Below are positions 1 to 11,451 of a DNA stretch of 64,000 nucleotides, one piece after another. The notes beneath the pieces were generated by a model. It was not told the origin of the DNA. It worked only from the letters and a program-made list of their open reading frames with translations, and ran no database searches. The first letter of the stretch is position 1. The number at the start of each line of letters is the position of its first letter. The DNA is from Membranipora membranacea. Its lineage: Eukaryota > Bryozoa > Gymnolaemata > Cheilostomatida > Membraniporidae. The stretch is from positions 3,718,001-3,782,000 of the forward strand of contig OU612069.1 of assembly GCA_914767715.1 (NCBI GenBank). The letters run 5' to 3'. The translations under genes and the position numbers were made by a program.

Positions 1-1473
1 ACAGCGTATTCCTTATATCAAACTAATGAAATGGCTGTCTTTGCCTTGCTCAGTAAGCTTGACACATCGAAAGCAATAAGTACAGAAGATTTCCCAACGT
101 TGGTTAGCAAAAACAATGCTCACCTGATCACGCAGCCTATGACAAATATCATAAGCGCTGTATTGAATAGTGGACATTTTCGTAGACTTTGGAAACGTGC
201 TGAGATTACTCCACTTAAAAAAGTAAAGTCGCCCCAAACTTTCAAACAGCTTAGACCAATATCTTTCCTCTTTCATCTGCGGAAAGTCACAGAATCTGTT
301 ATATCTGGCTTCATCAAAAAAGAGTTACCATCACTGGAAAATCAATTTTCTTATACTAGAAACTTAAGCACTACTGATGCTGTGGTGAAGTTTGTCACGG
401 ATATTGTTCACAATCTAGATGATCCCAACAATCTGGCTGCTCAAGCACTGCTTGTTGACCTTAGTAAAGCATTCGATAAGATGCTCCCTGATATCGCTGT
501 GAAGAAACTACTGTATCTGGGTATCAGACCAGAGATCACACGTGTTGTGATAAGTTTCTTTTCTGATCGTGTACAGAGAGTTGAATACTCCGGTGTCCGT
601 TCTCCATATCAGCCTTGCAACATAGGAGTACCATAAGGAATGGTCTTGGGCTCACTGTTATGGAACATATTCATTGACAATTTGAGGCCTGCAGTAAATT
701 GCATTAAATATGCCGATGATACAACAGTATACAACATGGTTCACAAAAGAGATGTGTCAATATTTAACTCTACAGCGCATAAGGCATCCCTTTCTTTCCT
801 TCACCCGGGGAACCCCATCCAGGAGGCTGCAGACTATGCAATGAAATGGTGTCGACTTAACTCTATGCTTCTGAATGCTGCTAAGTCGCAGTCGATCACA
901 TTCACCTTGCAGAAGTCAGTAGACAGCGTTCCCATTAATGTAAATGATGTTGTAATAGAAGAGAATAAATCTGTGAGACTTCTTGGTGTGTACATCGACA
1001 GTCATATGAGGTTCTCTGCCAATGTTGACTCAATCATAGCTAAAGTGAAACCCGCAAATCATGCTTTGATTCAATTGAAAAGAGTAGGGATTAGTGTATC
1101 TAGCCTAGCTGTTTTTTATAAAAGCAGAATCTTATCATTGCTTAGTTATGCAGCCCCCAGCTGGTTCCCCTTTCTTTCACATAGTGATAAAATGAGACTG
1201 GAGTGAGTACAGAAGCTTTGTCTTCGAGTAATTTTACCAAGCTACAACAATTACGAACAGAGACTGTCATTCCTTAGTTTAGAAGAACTCTCTGTTTATC
1301 TTGACATTTGCTGTTTACAATATGCATCTAAGATATATCAAGCAGGAAATCATCCATTGAAGAATTATATTCCAACCGATCAAAGATCAAGCTACACTAG
1401 ACATGGCACTGCATTATCACCAAAATATAGAACATCCCTGTATGAGAAAAGTTTTTTCTTAAACTACTTTTGA
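1..1473 (+). pseudogene. 3' part of a CR1/jockey-type non-LTR retrotransposon reverse transcriptase, inactivated
   Basis: One frame runs from the window edge to a TGA at 1471-1473 and reads as the reverse transcriptase of a LINE. Visible blocks are 'LRPIS', 'LLVDLSKAFDK', 'GVP-stop-GMVLGSLLWNIFIDN' and the catalytic 'KYADDTT' near 705-725. Two in-frame stops break it: TAA at 634-636, inside the conserved GVPQG motif (the CAA codon has become TAA), and TGA at 1204-1206. The last part, after 1207, is the C-terminal LINE domain ending 'YEKSFFLNYF'. No endonuclease is present because the element starts outside the window. It is followed by a CTAT-type microsatellite tail, common for LINE 3' ends. 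CR1/jockey placement comes from motif style; the exact clade is not certain. Confidence 0.85.
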
Positions 1474-1540
1474 TATCTTTTTTTGCACACGGTCTCATTT
1501 GCCCTCGTTGCATTGATCGGTGTTGAATAAAGTTAATATC

Positions 1541-1567
1541 AATCTATCTATCTATCTGTCTATCTAA
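1541..1567 (+). repeat. (CTAT)n microsatellite at LINE 3' end
   Basis: About six copies of a CTAT/CTGT tetranucleotide lie just after the AATAAAG-containing 3' UTR of the preceding LINE. They probably represent the element's own 3' tail. No coding content. Confidence 0.7.
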
Positions 1568-2043
1568 ATGATGGAAAGTTTCTTTCACAGAGTATTTTGA
1601 ATAGAGAACTTCGGGCCGAGGCAAAATTACTTCCTGTTGATTCTCAACCATATGTAAATTTTACCGGGATTGCTTTGTTTACATGTAGTCTGTACTTACC
1701 ACATCTATTTAAATGCAAGGCAAATTTACTATGTCTTTCTTTGATAAATTGCTGTAAAACGTTTTGATGCCAATAAAACATACACATGATAATTGTCAGA
1801 ATAGTTTTTGGAGTCAACATTGGCCTGGAAAATGTCTTTTCATTAGGTGCCACAGAAATAAAAATGAATCATGGTTATACTGGGAGAAAGCAATAGCAAA
1901 GAGGGGAAAAACAAAAGAGGTGAAAAAGTAAATTGGTGGGTGGAATGATTGGATCATATTAGCTTAGGATGAATTGACAGAGAATGATGATGCTTTTTGA
2001 CATAAGAAAAAGAACGGCTTCAAAATTGTGATGAAAAGCTCAC
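1568..2043. other. No recognisable gene between LINE tail and exon-like sequence
   Basis: AT-rich sequence. Short open frames here show no family resemblance. I searched for a continuation of the minus-strand first exon at 2044-2113 and found none. The inserted LINE at 1-1567 could have displaced it. Confidence 0.4.
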
Positions 2044-2113
2044 CTTTGTCAATGTGTTCATCGATACCAAGGTGCAAACCTTTGGCAATGATATGTTTCC
2101 TTCTCTCTGTCAT
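2044..2113 (-). pseudogene. Candidate orphan first exon, paralogous to the exon at 7511-7580
   Basis: On the minus strand an ATG at 2113-2111 opens 23 codons plus one base (phase 1) and ends at a good donor, AAAG|GTGAGC. Length and phase are identical to the plus-strand exon at 7511-7580. The two 23-residue peptides share 11 identities, including 'AKGL.L.I..HI.K'. No downstream exon can be found before the LINE that occupies 1-1567. It is either a truncated duplicate or the start of a gene whose remainder lies outside the window. No known domain is recognised. The paralogy is visible in the sequence; the pseudogene status is inference. Confidence 0.4.
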
Positions 2114-2403
2114 GATACTGTTGCCTGTTTCAATCAAGTGTCCGAACAGAAAACTTTGTTGCAAACTGTGCGTTTTTGCAGTCCAATAAAAACTGAATGA
2201 TGTATTGCCTCTAACGAGAGCATTTATATACCTTCACAGAGTATTAACATATCAACAGCTCTCCTTTGGTCTTGGCATTTTCTCACCCATACTTTTCACA
2301 CTTCTATATCTGGACATTACAAATTCATGTTTCATGAATAAAAACTGGAACAAAACTATAGAATTTCTTCCTTCAACGCCTCTAATTTTCACTTAGACTT
2401 AGC

Positions 2404-3778
2404 TCAACTCAACTCAACTTGGCTCAAACCTACAATTACTCCAAATGAGCCGATTTGAAAACTTTGCGGATCAATTCTGTCTGTCATTAAGTAGGTCTGT
2501 AAAACAGGAAGCAGATTCAACCAAGTTGGTGGATCAATGTCATCAGGCATTGCCATTAACAAGATCTTCAAAAAAGTAAGCAGATTCAAACATGAATGAG
2601 ATATCCCATTCCAAACCACCAGACTCTGCATTCAACAACTGAGAAACTATCTGATTTTATTTATAAAAAGGATTTCTTGTTATTCGCCCTACCTGATCAT
2701 CACTTCCGCTGATATCTGATTTATCCTCAAATATTTACTTCAATCATTTTCCATGATGTTCACTCTACAGTTTTACATTGCAGCCGAATAAAACGTGTAA
2801 GTGACTATAAGACTTCATTGATGTTTTGAAAGCAGCAATTAATAACGCAAACTTAATCTGAACCAAAAATATTGTATATCAGTTCTCTCGTTAACTTTCA
2901 TCATTGTAGCACATTCATCATGCTCATATTTTAGTTACATATTTAACATATTATATATTGCAATCATGCCATAAATGACACATTGGCAGACCCAGCAATC
3001 AGGTGGTTTCTGCCAGCGAACACCCATCCTGGAGCACTATTCTGAGTCCCGGAGTGCAGGTGCAATATTCCACCCACGTTTATTATATTACTAAGCTAAA
3101 ACTCGAGCATTAATATTATGAATTTCGTCATTTTACGAATGATACTTTAGGGCCAACTAAGAGGGACAACCCTAGCAACAGTGGTAGGACTTGCAAAGAA
3201 ATTGAATAGCTGCATACAAGTTGTAAAGGTGATAAGCAAAAACATCGGTATATGTACTTGTGAAAGTAGGAAAACATAGTTTCGCTCACAGAAACTTTCT
3301 GAGTTGCTTAAAAATGGGATGCTCCCTCCCTTTACAAAAAAGTGAGACTTGCCATGTATGATTGATGCAAAGTAGTTGAATAAGTATTAGTTGACACAAA
3401 TAAAAGCTAGCTAAGGAGGACATTTACCTGAGGCAATGAGGTTTGGTAAGCGGAAATGAGGTAGAAAACTTTTCCCCCTGCGAGTATTTCGAAGTGTCAG
3501 TCCCACTAGGCTATATTTGATATGGTTTTGAAGATCTCAGGCTGAAAGGTCATTATGCATATGAAATTAAACAGCATGGGTACCTTATTGCAGTCAAATC
3601 TGAAGCGCCCTCCCACCACGGAAATTTTTGCATATCGGTAGCAAAATAGTGCAAGCAGAGAGGTATTTCAATAGCTCACTGAGCTGTTGGGTACTTTCAG
3701 AAAACAACTCAATAGCAGTAGGAGATTACAGTAAAAATGCTCCAGTTATAAAGCACCCATTTGAAAAAAACCGATCTT
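2404..3778. other. Intergenic, no gene recognised
   Basis: AT-rich DNA with small simple repeats, such as a CTCAA-type run near 2401-2425. A 75-codon minus-strand frame at 2404-2631 lacks family features and splice support, so it is not called. Confidence 0.4.
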
Positions 3779-3857
3779 GATGGGATTCGAACCCACAACA
3801 ATCTTATTAACAGTGATTTTTAGGCAGACGCTCTGCACACTGAGCTATTCAGCCACT
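3779..3857 (-). repeat. tRNA-like sequence (probable SINE head or tRNA pseudogene)
   Basis: Read on the minus strand, a consensus internal B box, GGTTCGAATCCC (revcomp of 3782-3793), and an A-box-like TAGCTCAGTGTGC (revcomp of 3835-3847) are spaced as in a tRNA gene. The acceptor arms do not pair and the anticodon arm is not convincing. A tRNA-derived SINE or decayed tRNA is therefore more likely than a working gene. An adjacent short hairpin, CACTCACGG...CCGTGAGTG, lies at about 3855-3882. Confidence 0.55.
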
Positions 3858-4019
3858 CACGGAAATCCGTGGGCCGTGAGTGCTAATATACGCCACTGCT
3901 AATAGGGACCCTTTAAACTCTTTTTCGTATTTCATCATACTACCACTGGCTACTACCACTACCTACTGGCTGCTCAAAAATATAATTTGTACAGATGATT
4001 AGCACTTGCTCCGTCGTTG

Positions 4020-7000
4020 CAATGTGCTAAAATGTTTGTAGAGAGAGATCGAAATGTAAAGCAGGGTGCGAAGAGGGGTTTAAAGTGTCAATATTTAAGT
4101 GATCTCCTGTCATTGGCTGTCCTTCGTATCTGAAGATGTGAACCATGCCTCTCCATTTGCATCTGTTTCTGCTGAGGAATTGCCAGCTACCAACAGGAAT
4201 CTTTTTATCTTTGAGGTTTCTCTTCACCGTGTCCTTGAACCTCAGCCTGGGTTTGCCCATACCACGTACACCATCTTTAAGCTGAGAGTACAGGATTTGT
4301 TTGGGTAGTCTGGAGTCATCCATCCTGTGTATATGACCAGCCCATCTCAAGTTGCTCTGAATTAGGAGTTCATACATGCTGGTTAGATTTGCTTGAGTAA
4401 GGATGTCGGCATTTGAGATGAAGTCCCTCCATTTGACATTAAGAATTTGTCGCAGGCGTCTCATCATATAAGTGTTGAGTTTATGTGCCGCCAGCTTGTA
4501 CACTGGCCAAGCCTACGCACCATACAGAAGGGAAGAGAGGACAACTACTCTGTATACCGAGCACTTTGTTTTGAACGTAAGGTCCTTGTTGTGCCAGACC
4601 TTTTCCTTCAGCCTGCCATACGAGGTTGAGGCGTTTGACATCCTTGTGTTGAGCTCCCCATCCATCTTATTGTTGTTCATGACAGTAGATCCGAGGTACT
4701 TGAACTTATGAACCCTGGCTAGCTGTTCGTTATTGATATATATAGACTGACCTTCATCATCACTCCCGGGGCTGGTTGGTACAGCATCTCCGTTTTCTTA
4801 ATATTTATCTTGAGACTTGTTGTAGAGTTGTACTGGTTCACATTGAACAAATCTGCTCCAGGCCTGCTCTGAATCCAAACACCCTTGTTGCAGTTGTTAA
4901 AGGCATGGTGCAAAACAACTGACAGGAATATGAAAAAGAAATAGGAAAAGAGAGTGGGAGCCAGCACACATCCTTGATTGACGCCGTTGTTGACTTGAAA
5001 TTGACTTGACAGCTCACCCTTCAGTTTAACCGAGGCTTTGATGCCGGTATGTAAAGCGCTGATAAGATTAGTAAAGTGACCTGGAAATCCCAGCTTCAGG
5101 AGCATCTTCCACAGAGTTGTCCGGTCAATGGTGTCAAACGCTTTAGTAAAATCGACGAAGATCATGTACAATGGCATATTTTGTTCAATGCTTTTCTCCT
5201 GGAGTTGCTTCAAGGAGAAGATCATATCTGCTGTACCTCTTCCACTCCGGAACCTGCACTGTGCCTCGGGTAGGAAGCCTTCAGCATACGACGAGAGTCG
5301 GTTGAGTAGGACCCTTGCGAAAACCTGTCCAGGAATGGATAGAAGGGAGATCCCTCTGTAGTTACTGCATAGTCGTTGGTCACCCTTCTTAAAGATGGTG
5401 ACAAGTTGGGCATCCTTCCAGTCTTGAGGAACTGTAACAGTGTTCCAGGCTTCTTGAATGATCTCATGAAGAGCACATAGCAGTTTTGGACCTCCCCTCT
5501 TAATTGCTTCAGGATGAATCCCGTCCGAGCCAGGTGATTTACCATCACTAACCATGTCAATAGCCTTGGAGATCTCATCAATTTCCGGACATCTATCCAT
5601 CCAGTTTTGAACAGGGGCTTGTCTCAGGTTGTTAATAGCATATTGATCTATTACTGGAGCCTCATTAAGCAGCTTGCTGAAATGCTCTGTCCATCTATTG
5701 AGAAGCTATTGCTTTTCTGTGAGCAGCGTTGTATGGTTGCATGCGAGTAACTGGTCCGGGTGACTGATACGTGGGCCCCAGACAGCCCTCATACTCTGAT
5801 AGAACCCTCTCATATCGTTTGTATCAGCAAAAACTTGAAGTTCTGCTGCTTTAGCCAGCCACCAATCATTCTTCAATTCTCTACATCTTGCAGTGAGCTT
5901 CCTACTAGCTGTTCTATATTTGGCTTTCGTAGATCGGGTGTTTCTGGATAGCATACTAGTCCTAGCCTGATTCCGGGTTTCGATGAGTTGCTGCAGCTCT
6001 GCATTATTCTCATTGAACCAGTCTTCATGGTTGCTGTTGACAGTCCCCAAGTGTTCCATGGATGTATCACACACAATATCCTTGAATGTTTCCCATTTAG
6101 CTTCCACACCATCAGGATTTGGGCCAGCGAACTGCTCGGTGAGGGCCAATTCTAGATCTTGCTGTACTTGTAACAACTTAAGTCGGGTCACATTAAGCTT
6201 TGGACGGAGCGTCCTCTTCTTCCACATTTTCCTTCTCACCTTCAGGTTTGCTGTAGATCTTATGAAGATGTGGTCCGTACTACCGGATGCTCCTCTCATC
6301 GCCCTTGTATCCAGAATGTCTGGCAGATCACGTTGACGTGTGATGATAAAGTCGATGAGGTGCCAATGCTTGCTTCTTGGATGCATCCATGAGTATTTCT
6401 GAGCTTTCCTATCACACCAGGCCAAGTGGAATGGTCCTGGCCTACCCTGGCGTTAAAATCTCCCATAAGGATGATCTTATCAGGTGCAGGGACTGATCTT
6501 AGAGTCTTGTTCAGCTCATGGTAAAATTGATTGATGTTTTCTGGACTGTTTGTCATCGTCTGAGCATAGACAGCTATCACGGTGCACCATCTATCATCAG
6601 ACAAAGGGACTCTGAGGGTCATCATTCTGTCACTAACTGCCTTTGGTTCCTCTACCAGTTTAGACACGAGTTCAGTCCTAATGGCCAGAGCCACTCCGGA
6701 TTCACTGCGTTCATCTGCCGCCTTGCCACTCCAGTATATGGAAAAACCTGTTTCCTCTCTCATGTGTCCAGTTCCCGAGAATCTGACCTCACTCAGGGCA
6801 GCTATGTCGATGTTGTACTTTGAAAGTTCCAATGATATTATTGCACTTCTTCGTTCAGGTCTATCTGCATTCTGCCGATCAAGCATTGTTCTGATGTTCC
6901 ATGATGCAAATTTCAGTTTAATTTTATTTTGGACCTTTTTATCCGTGGCGACGTCCAGCCAGTACGGATTTCTTCTCATGGTTCATTTGAATTTGCTGAC

Positions 7001-7170
7001 AAGTTTGTTTAAGGATAAATTGGGTTTTATCAGTTGCCAACATACCCCTCTCCACTACAGAAGTACGCTGAGCTGGCAAAGATTGACCAGGATGAACCCA
7101 GCAGTTCGGTTGTTGCAGTGACTGGCCGTGTAGGTAGTAGGTACCCATTGCGCCCTTACAGATTGTCACG
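4020..7170 (-). pseudogene. RTE-type non-LTR retrotransposon (endonuclease + reverse transcriptase), decayed
   Basis: Minus-strand frames read in order. An APE-type endonuclease (about 6979-6240) shows 'SWNIRTM', 'ALSEVRFSG', 'GDFNARVG' and a late 'STDH' block. A linker follows, then reverse transcriptase (about 5600-4740) with 'GKSPGSDGIHPE', 'KKGDQRLCSNYRGISLL', 'FRSGRGTADMIF', 'FVDFTKAFDTIDR' and 'GVNQGCVLAPTLFS'. The C-terminal domain (about 4540-4027) has 'RWAGHIHRMDD'. Several frame changes and stops break it, including one between the two endonuclease frames near 6400 and a TAG near 4515. The segment that should hold the catalytic YADD box, between about 4890 and 4830, is missing. The copy cannot be active. 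It resembles the elements often mis-annotated in animals as 'craniofacial development protein 2-like', which are RTE LINEs. Confidence 0.85.
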
Positions 7171-7510
7171 TGTCTGGATGAAATTTGTCTGGGTCATCGT
7201 TTCATAGATCCCCAATGCTATTGGCCTGGTGAGTTCCAGTTTACCGGCGTTGACCATTTGGAGGTTAGCATGAAGTCTTGACTGGCAGTAATTTTTCCTG
7301 AGTACATCATTACTATCAGCCCTTGGATACAGGAGTCCGTAGTGTCTAGATACATCTGTTGGCTCCCGCATCCACCACCACCAAGAGATATAAATGAAGC
7401 GTGCTTGCATTGGGAAAGCATTTAGTATCTGGCTGACTTCAAAATCACTCAACTTGAGACAGAGCTTAATGTTTCAAAAGCTGCAATAACTTATATATCT
7501 GCACTATATA

Positions 7511-9473
7511 ATGGCGCAAAGAGGAGAGCTTCTAACTGCTAAAGGTTTACGCTTAGATATCAATCAACACATCCACAAAGGTAGGTCACCCACAACGTTG
7601 GGAAGTTTATCATCTAGCCTACAGTATTTATAATTTCATTTTTTAATCATGAGGCATGATAGAACATTTGACCACAATGGAGATCAAAAACTAAATTATC
7701 CTCATTGTCAAGAGCAATTCTTCATCTTGATGAGAAACGATAAAAATTTAAATGAAATATTCTTGCTTTCTCTGCTCACATCGCTCCCTTGACTTATCAA
7801 TCATTCAGAAACATAGATAATGAATTTTGACTCTTATTGATCAAATCATTATTCCGCAGCTAAGGGATGGAAAATCCAAAGTAAATGTTTGAGACTTCAT
7901 TCTTTGCTAATTGATGTGCGTTGTAGTGATGGGAGTTATAAAGAACAGCACAGAGGTTTGTTCAGAACATGCTGCCTCCCTCTATTCAGCCATTACAACT
8001 GGTATAAAGCTCAAGATCTTCCTAAACAGTGAAGATATAGATTTAGGACTAGTATCCTCACCTGATAGCGACGTGTCAGGTCTATGCTCGACTGAAAGCC
8101 CTCGTGAACTCAAGCCTGAATACGGACCTCTGAGGTTAGCACTCAAACTTTCTTAAATCAAACTGTCAATACGCAGAGAATTATTTTTGAACTCCATGTG
8201 CATGTACAGGATAAAAATGTATGAATTTGATTGCTCTACCACATTTACGTAACCTTAAAGTGTCTAGGAAAGTAAAAAACAATCACTGTTCATATCAAAG
8301 CTTTGCCATTGCAACGAACAGAAAATTTTTTTCGCACAAGGACATTATTGAATGATATAACCTAATTTAAAGTGCGAAAATCCAGGGTCTAAAAGGGTCT
8401 AGAGTATGTTATCTCCCCTGTTACGTGTTAACAGTAAAATATCCTTGACTACGCTACCGTCGTCCAATTCTGTTTTTTGATAATTTATAGTGCAAGTAGA
8501 TCAGCCTTGTTACTGCCCTAGGTAAGCCCGGGCTAGGCTTACTGTTATACTGTAAGTGGATCATCCTTTGAATATGAATTCGTGACAGGGGAGATAACAT
8601 ACTGTAGACCCTTTTAGACCCTAGATTTTCGCAATGGCAAAGCTTTGATATGACCAGTGGTTGTTTTTTTGATTTTCTAGACACTTTAATAATATTTTAC
8701 TGTGAAGTGTTAGTTACGGATCAAGAGAACTCAGTTTAGGAAGCACATTAGTGTAAGGAAACTATATTAGATCATGCAGAATCTAATTATGTGCAGTGAA
8801 GCCTTTTTTAGTGGAAAAAAACCAAATCCTCACACATCCAGTTTTAGAAGTGGATATGACGGTTTTTGACCTAGCATCAATTCAAAACTCATCACCCTTA
8901 ATTTTTCAAAAGAGTAGATTGCATGAAACTCAAGATGAAAACCCAACTGTTGATGGGTTTGGTATTGGAGAGTTCTACATTCAAAGGAATCTCACCGCAA
9001 TCCAATAATGTAAAACCTAGCGATGGAAACTATTGATGACAGAGTTTTCAAAAGGGCATCACGACACCTTCCTAATTAAACTTTCCATTCACATATTCAC
9101 AAACAATATTAGTTTGATCGGACACTTTGCGCTTCAAAATAATACCATGTATGGGATTGAAAACTATTATGTTAATGAAACATGTTTTTGTGTTAAAGAG
9201 TACCAACTTCGGAATCTCAACTAAGACAGCTTGGAGATCAGATTAGTATTAACAGAATAAGATTGATGCAGGCGATTCCAGAAACTCCCCCCTCTCCATG
9301 CTCCCTTGAGCCAGCAGAGTCACCATCCTTCAGGCGTAATGGCATTAAAAGATTTAGTTTCAAAAAGCGAACAAGAAAACAGAACGATTGTCAGGAGAAT
9401 GTGGTACAGGATTTTGATAGTAGAGCATTTGTCAATCACCAGATTGCTGAGAACTGCATAGGGGATTTGAAGG
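7511..9473 (+). CDS. Unrecognised split gene, partial model
   Basis: First exon 7511-7580: ATG, 23 codons plus one base, donor AAAG|GTAGGT. A fitting second exon is 7927-8134 (acceptor TTGTAG, phase 1 in, donor CTGAG|GTTAGC, phase 2 out). It is open throughout and reads as a Ser/Pro/acidic stretch including 'VSSPDSDVSGLCSTESPREL'. A further exon-like frame, about 9271-9473, has acceptor GATGCAG and donor GAAG|GTGAGA. It reads Pro-rich then basic ('IPETPPSPCSLEPAESP', 'IKRFSFKKRTRKQ'). Its phase 0 does not match the phase 2 exit of exon 2, so an exon is missing or a splice site is wrong. Joined in phase, the same exon reads a different frame that stops near 9457. A possible terminal exon near 10171-10188 ends the protein soon after. 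No domain is recognised; composition suggests a largely disordered protein. The first exon has a diverged twin at 2044-2113 (-). Confidence 0.4.
8254..8690. mobile_element. Foldback/MITE element with TTAAAGTGTCTAG termini
   Basis: The left arm (from 8254) and the right arm (to 8690) are reverse complements over more than 100 bp with few mismatches. Both contain ATCAAAGCTTTGCCATTG and GGGTCTAAAAGGGTCTA in opposite orientation. The left arm carries an extra insert of about 60 bp. There is no coding capacity. The ends TTAAAG...CTTTAA suggest a TTAA-targeting DNA transposon derivative (inference). It sits between candidate exons of the 7.5-kb gene. Confidence 0.7.
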
Positions 9474-10188
9474 TGAGAAAAGTGGGTAAAATCACTTTAT
9501 TTATTTATATTTATCATGGAATAATTATAGTATAATGGACTACTTAATGTTTTCACACCATAGCTTTTCCAAGGATAAGTTATCACTTAGAGGTTCAATC
9601 TGTTGACATTGATTTCCATGAAATACTTTCATGTGCCCTTGAAGAGTGGATTAATAAAGGGGGAAAAGTTTGCTACTTTACACCAACTTGAAATAGTGGA
9701 AATTATGGCTAGCTGATTTACTCAACCATATTCTTATTTATACACAGCTCTTACATCTTCACTATCACTTAACTTAAACATTTCCATTAAGCTATTTAGC
9801 TCGATCTCAAACCATGGAATCGGGAGCAGTTTTCTAGGGCGAACTAAAAATTTGATAACTAAGCTCCATCTAGACGTAGAGTTTGAGATGCACTTGGAAA
9901 TATGGGGATTATTAGCTATCAATCCTCAAATAAAACCCTCAGATAGCTTATGTTTGTCTCTACGCTCTAGTCCTTCATTTTTATACTTTGTACACAGTCA
10001 GCCTGTCCTAAGTTTCAGAGAGCTACATTCCTCAATCATTATACTTATCAACTGCAAATACTTTGTCTTTACATCAGGCGGGGCATGATCCTAAAAACTA
10101 TAACCCATCAAACCTACTAAAATATATAGTATTTGACTTGTTTTCTGAAGCATTGATTTATTTTTACAGGTGGCTGGCTGCAATCTGT

Positions 10189-11160
10189 GACGTAAGAATG
10201 GAAATCGTCTCAGCATGACAGCCTCAGTTGACAGTGGACTGATGAATGAAACAAGGGGCGATGGACGTCAGCCCCTCATAATTTCAAACTGCCTTGGAGC
10301 CAGAAAGAACTCAAATCATCATGAACGTGATGCAGTGCTCATGAGAAATAGTTGGTGCATCATCTTAAATCGAATCAATTTACTTGAATTTTTTAAAAAT
10401 TGTTTAGGTTTCCTTATCCTTAGTGTAGATGTAATAATTTGATCTTGATGAGGTAAACAGAAGTCCCTCGAGAAATAGGTAAACTTGATCAGTAGGGATT
10501 TGCTGCTCGTAGTTACATCTCGAGATGAGACAACTTGAGTTTTAGCCAATCATCTCGAGATGGTAATAGTTTGATATCAATTTTTAGATTATAATCTCGA
10601 GTTCATGTTGGCCTACCTTGCGATGTTGCTATTGGTCGCCATAGTTAAGGCCAACAAAACACAGCATGGGCTGCAATCTCCATTGCTCATTCCTAATCAT
10701 AATCCTAACTCTAATGTTATAATAGAATGTTATGTTTATTTCATGGCTTCGTCAATTGAGACATGAGAATAAAATCAAACAATTAATATCTGCTTCCTCA
10801 CAGCAAAGCTAGATGTAAAAATGGCAATACAAACGTCAATGTCATGTCAATTTCATTGGTCTTTTCTGTAACAGAACAAGCCTAAACATTTTTATTTATT
10901 ATTACTATATATATTAGAAAAACTCAGTTTTTCACTTGAGTTATAAGCTCAAAGAGAGTTATAAGCTAAAATAAGATGTGGAGTGGTGAAATAACATTAG
11001 CAAGCTAGTGCTCTTAAATTAACAGGGTTTCGTAATTCGCTTTTAAATGTCATGTGATTTCAGGGGAGCTTGTTTATATTGATTGTCCTAGCTCCCAGCA
11101 CCATCAGGCTCTCCTATTTCTCACATTGAATCCATTGCTTAAAATTTTGTATTAAACATT
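10189..11160. other. Intergenic, with two identical CATCTCGAGATG palindromes
   Basis: No gene seen. Perfect 12-bp palindromes CATCTCGAGATG occur at 10516-10527 and 10551-10562. Two more CTCGAG cores lie near 10467 and 10593, so there are four in about 130 bp. They might be binding sites for a dimeric factor, but nothing else supports that. Confidence 0.3.
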
Positions 11161-11451
11161 ATGTCATATCACAGGCTGTTGCTAACATTCATCCTTGTCA
11201 GTGGGTTATTGCACGTGAGTTTGCCGCCTTACACCTTCGCTACATGGCTTTATCTTCGTATGATTATGACACCTTCATTAAGATATGATAAAGTTTCTTA
11301 ACAGAAAATTCCGTTGGGGGTCTTGAATTTAGACCAACTCAAGAAGTTGACATTGGATAGTGTCAAGACAGAGCCTATTTCTCCATTTAGGGATGGTGAT
11401 TTTTCTGGAGAAATGATGGGGCTATCATCCAGAAACCCCCTTGAGTGCTAA
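11161..11451 (+). CDS. Putative small secreted peptide, two exons, 66 aa
   Basis: Exon 1, 11161-11214, encodes 18 residues, MSYHRLLLTFILVSGLLH, with the form of a signal peptide: a basic n-region and a Leu/Ile-rich core. It ends at donor CAC|GTGAGT. A 90-bp intron ends TTAACAG. Exon 2, 11305-11451, starts in phase 0, stays open for 48 residues and ends TGC-TAA. The mature part starts 'KIPLGVLNLDQLKKL', continues with an acidic and Ser-rich segment, and has one terminal Cys as its last residue. No family is recognised. Signal peptide, consensus splice pair, kept phase and a prompt stop support a real gene for a secreted peptide. The short length means chance cannot be excluded. The single Cys at the extreme C-terminus would allow dimerisation (inference). 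Confidence 0.5.

Noticed and set aside
3779-3857. Functional tRNA gene
   Set aside because: A and B boxes are good, but the acceptor stem does not pair and the anticodon arm is irregular. A SINE or pseudogene is more likely.
8796-9224. Two plus-strand frames (70 and 63 codons) that might be exons of the 7.5-kb gene
   Set aside because: The possible acceptor at GTGCAG gives the wrong phase, neither has a good donor, and composition is not convincingly protein-like. Left unassigned.
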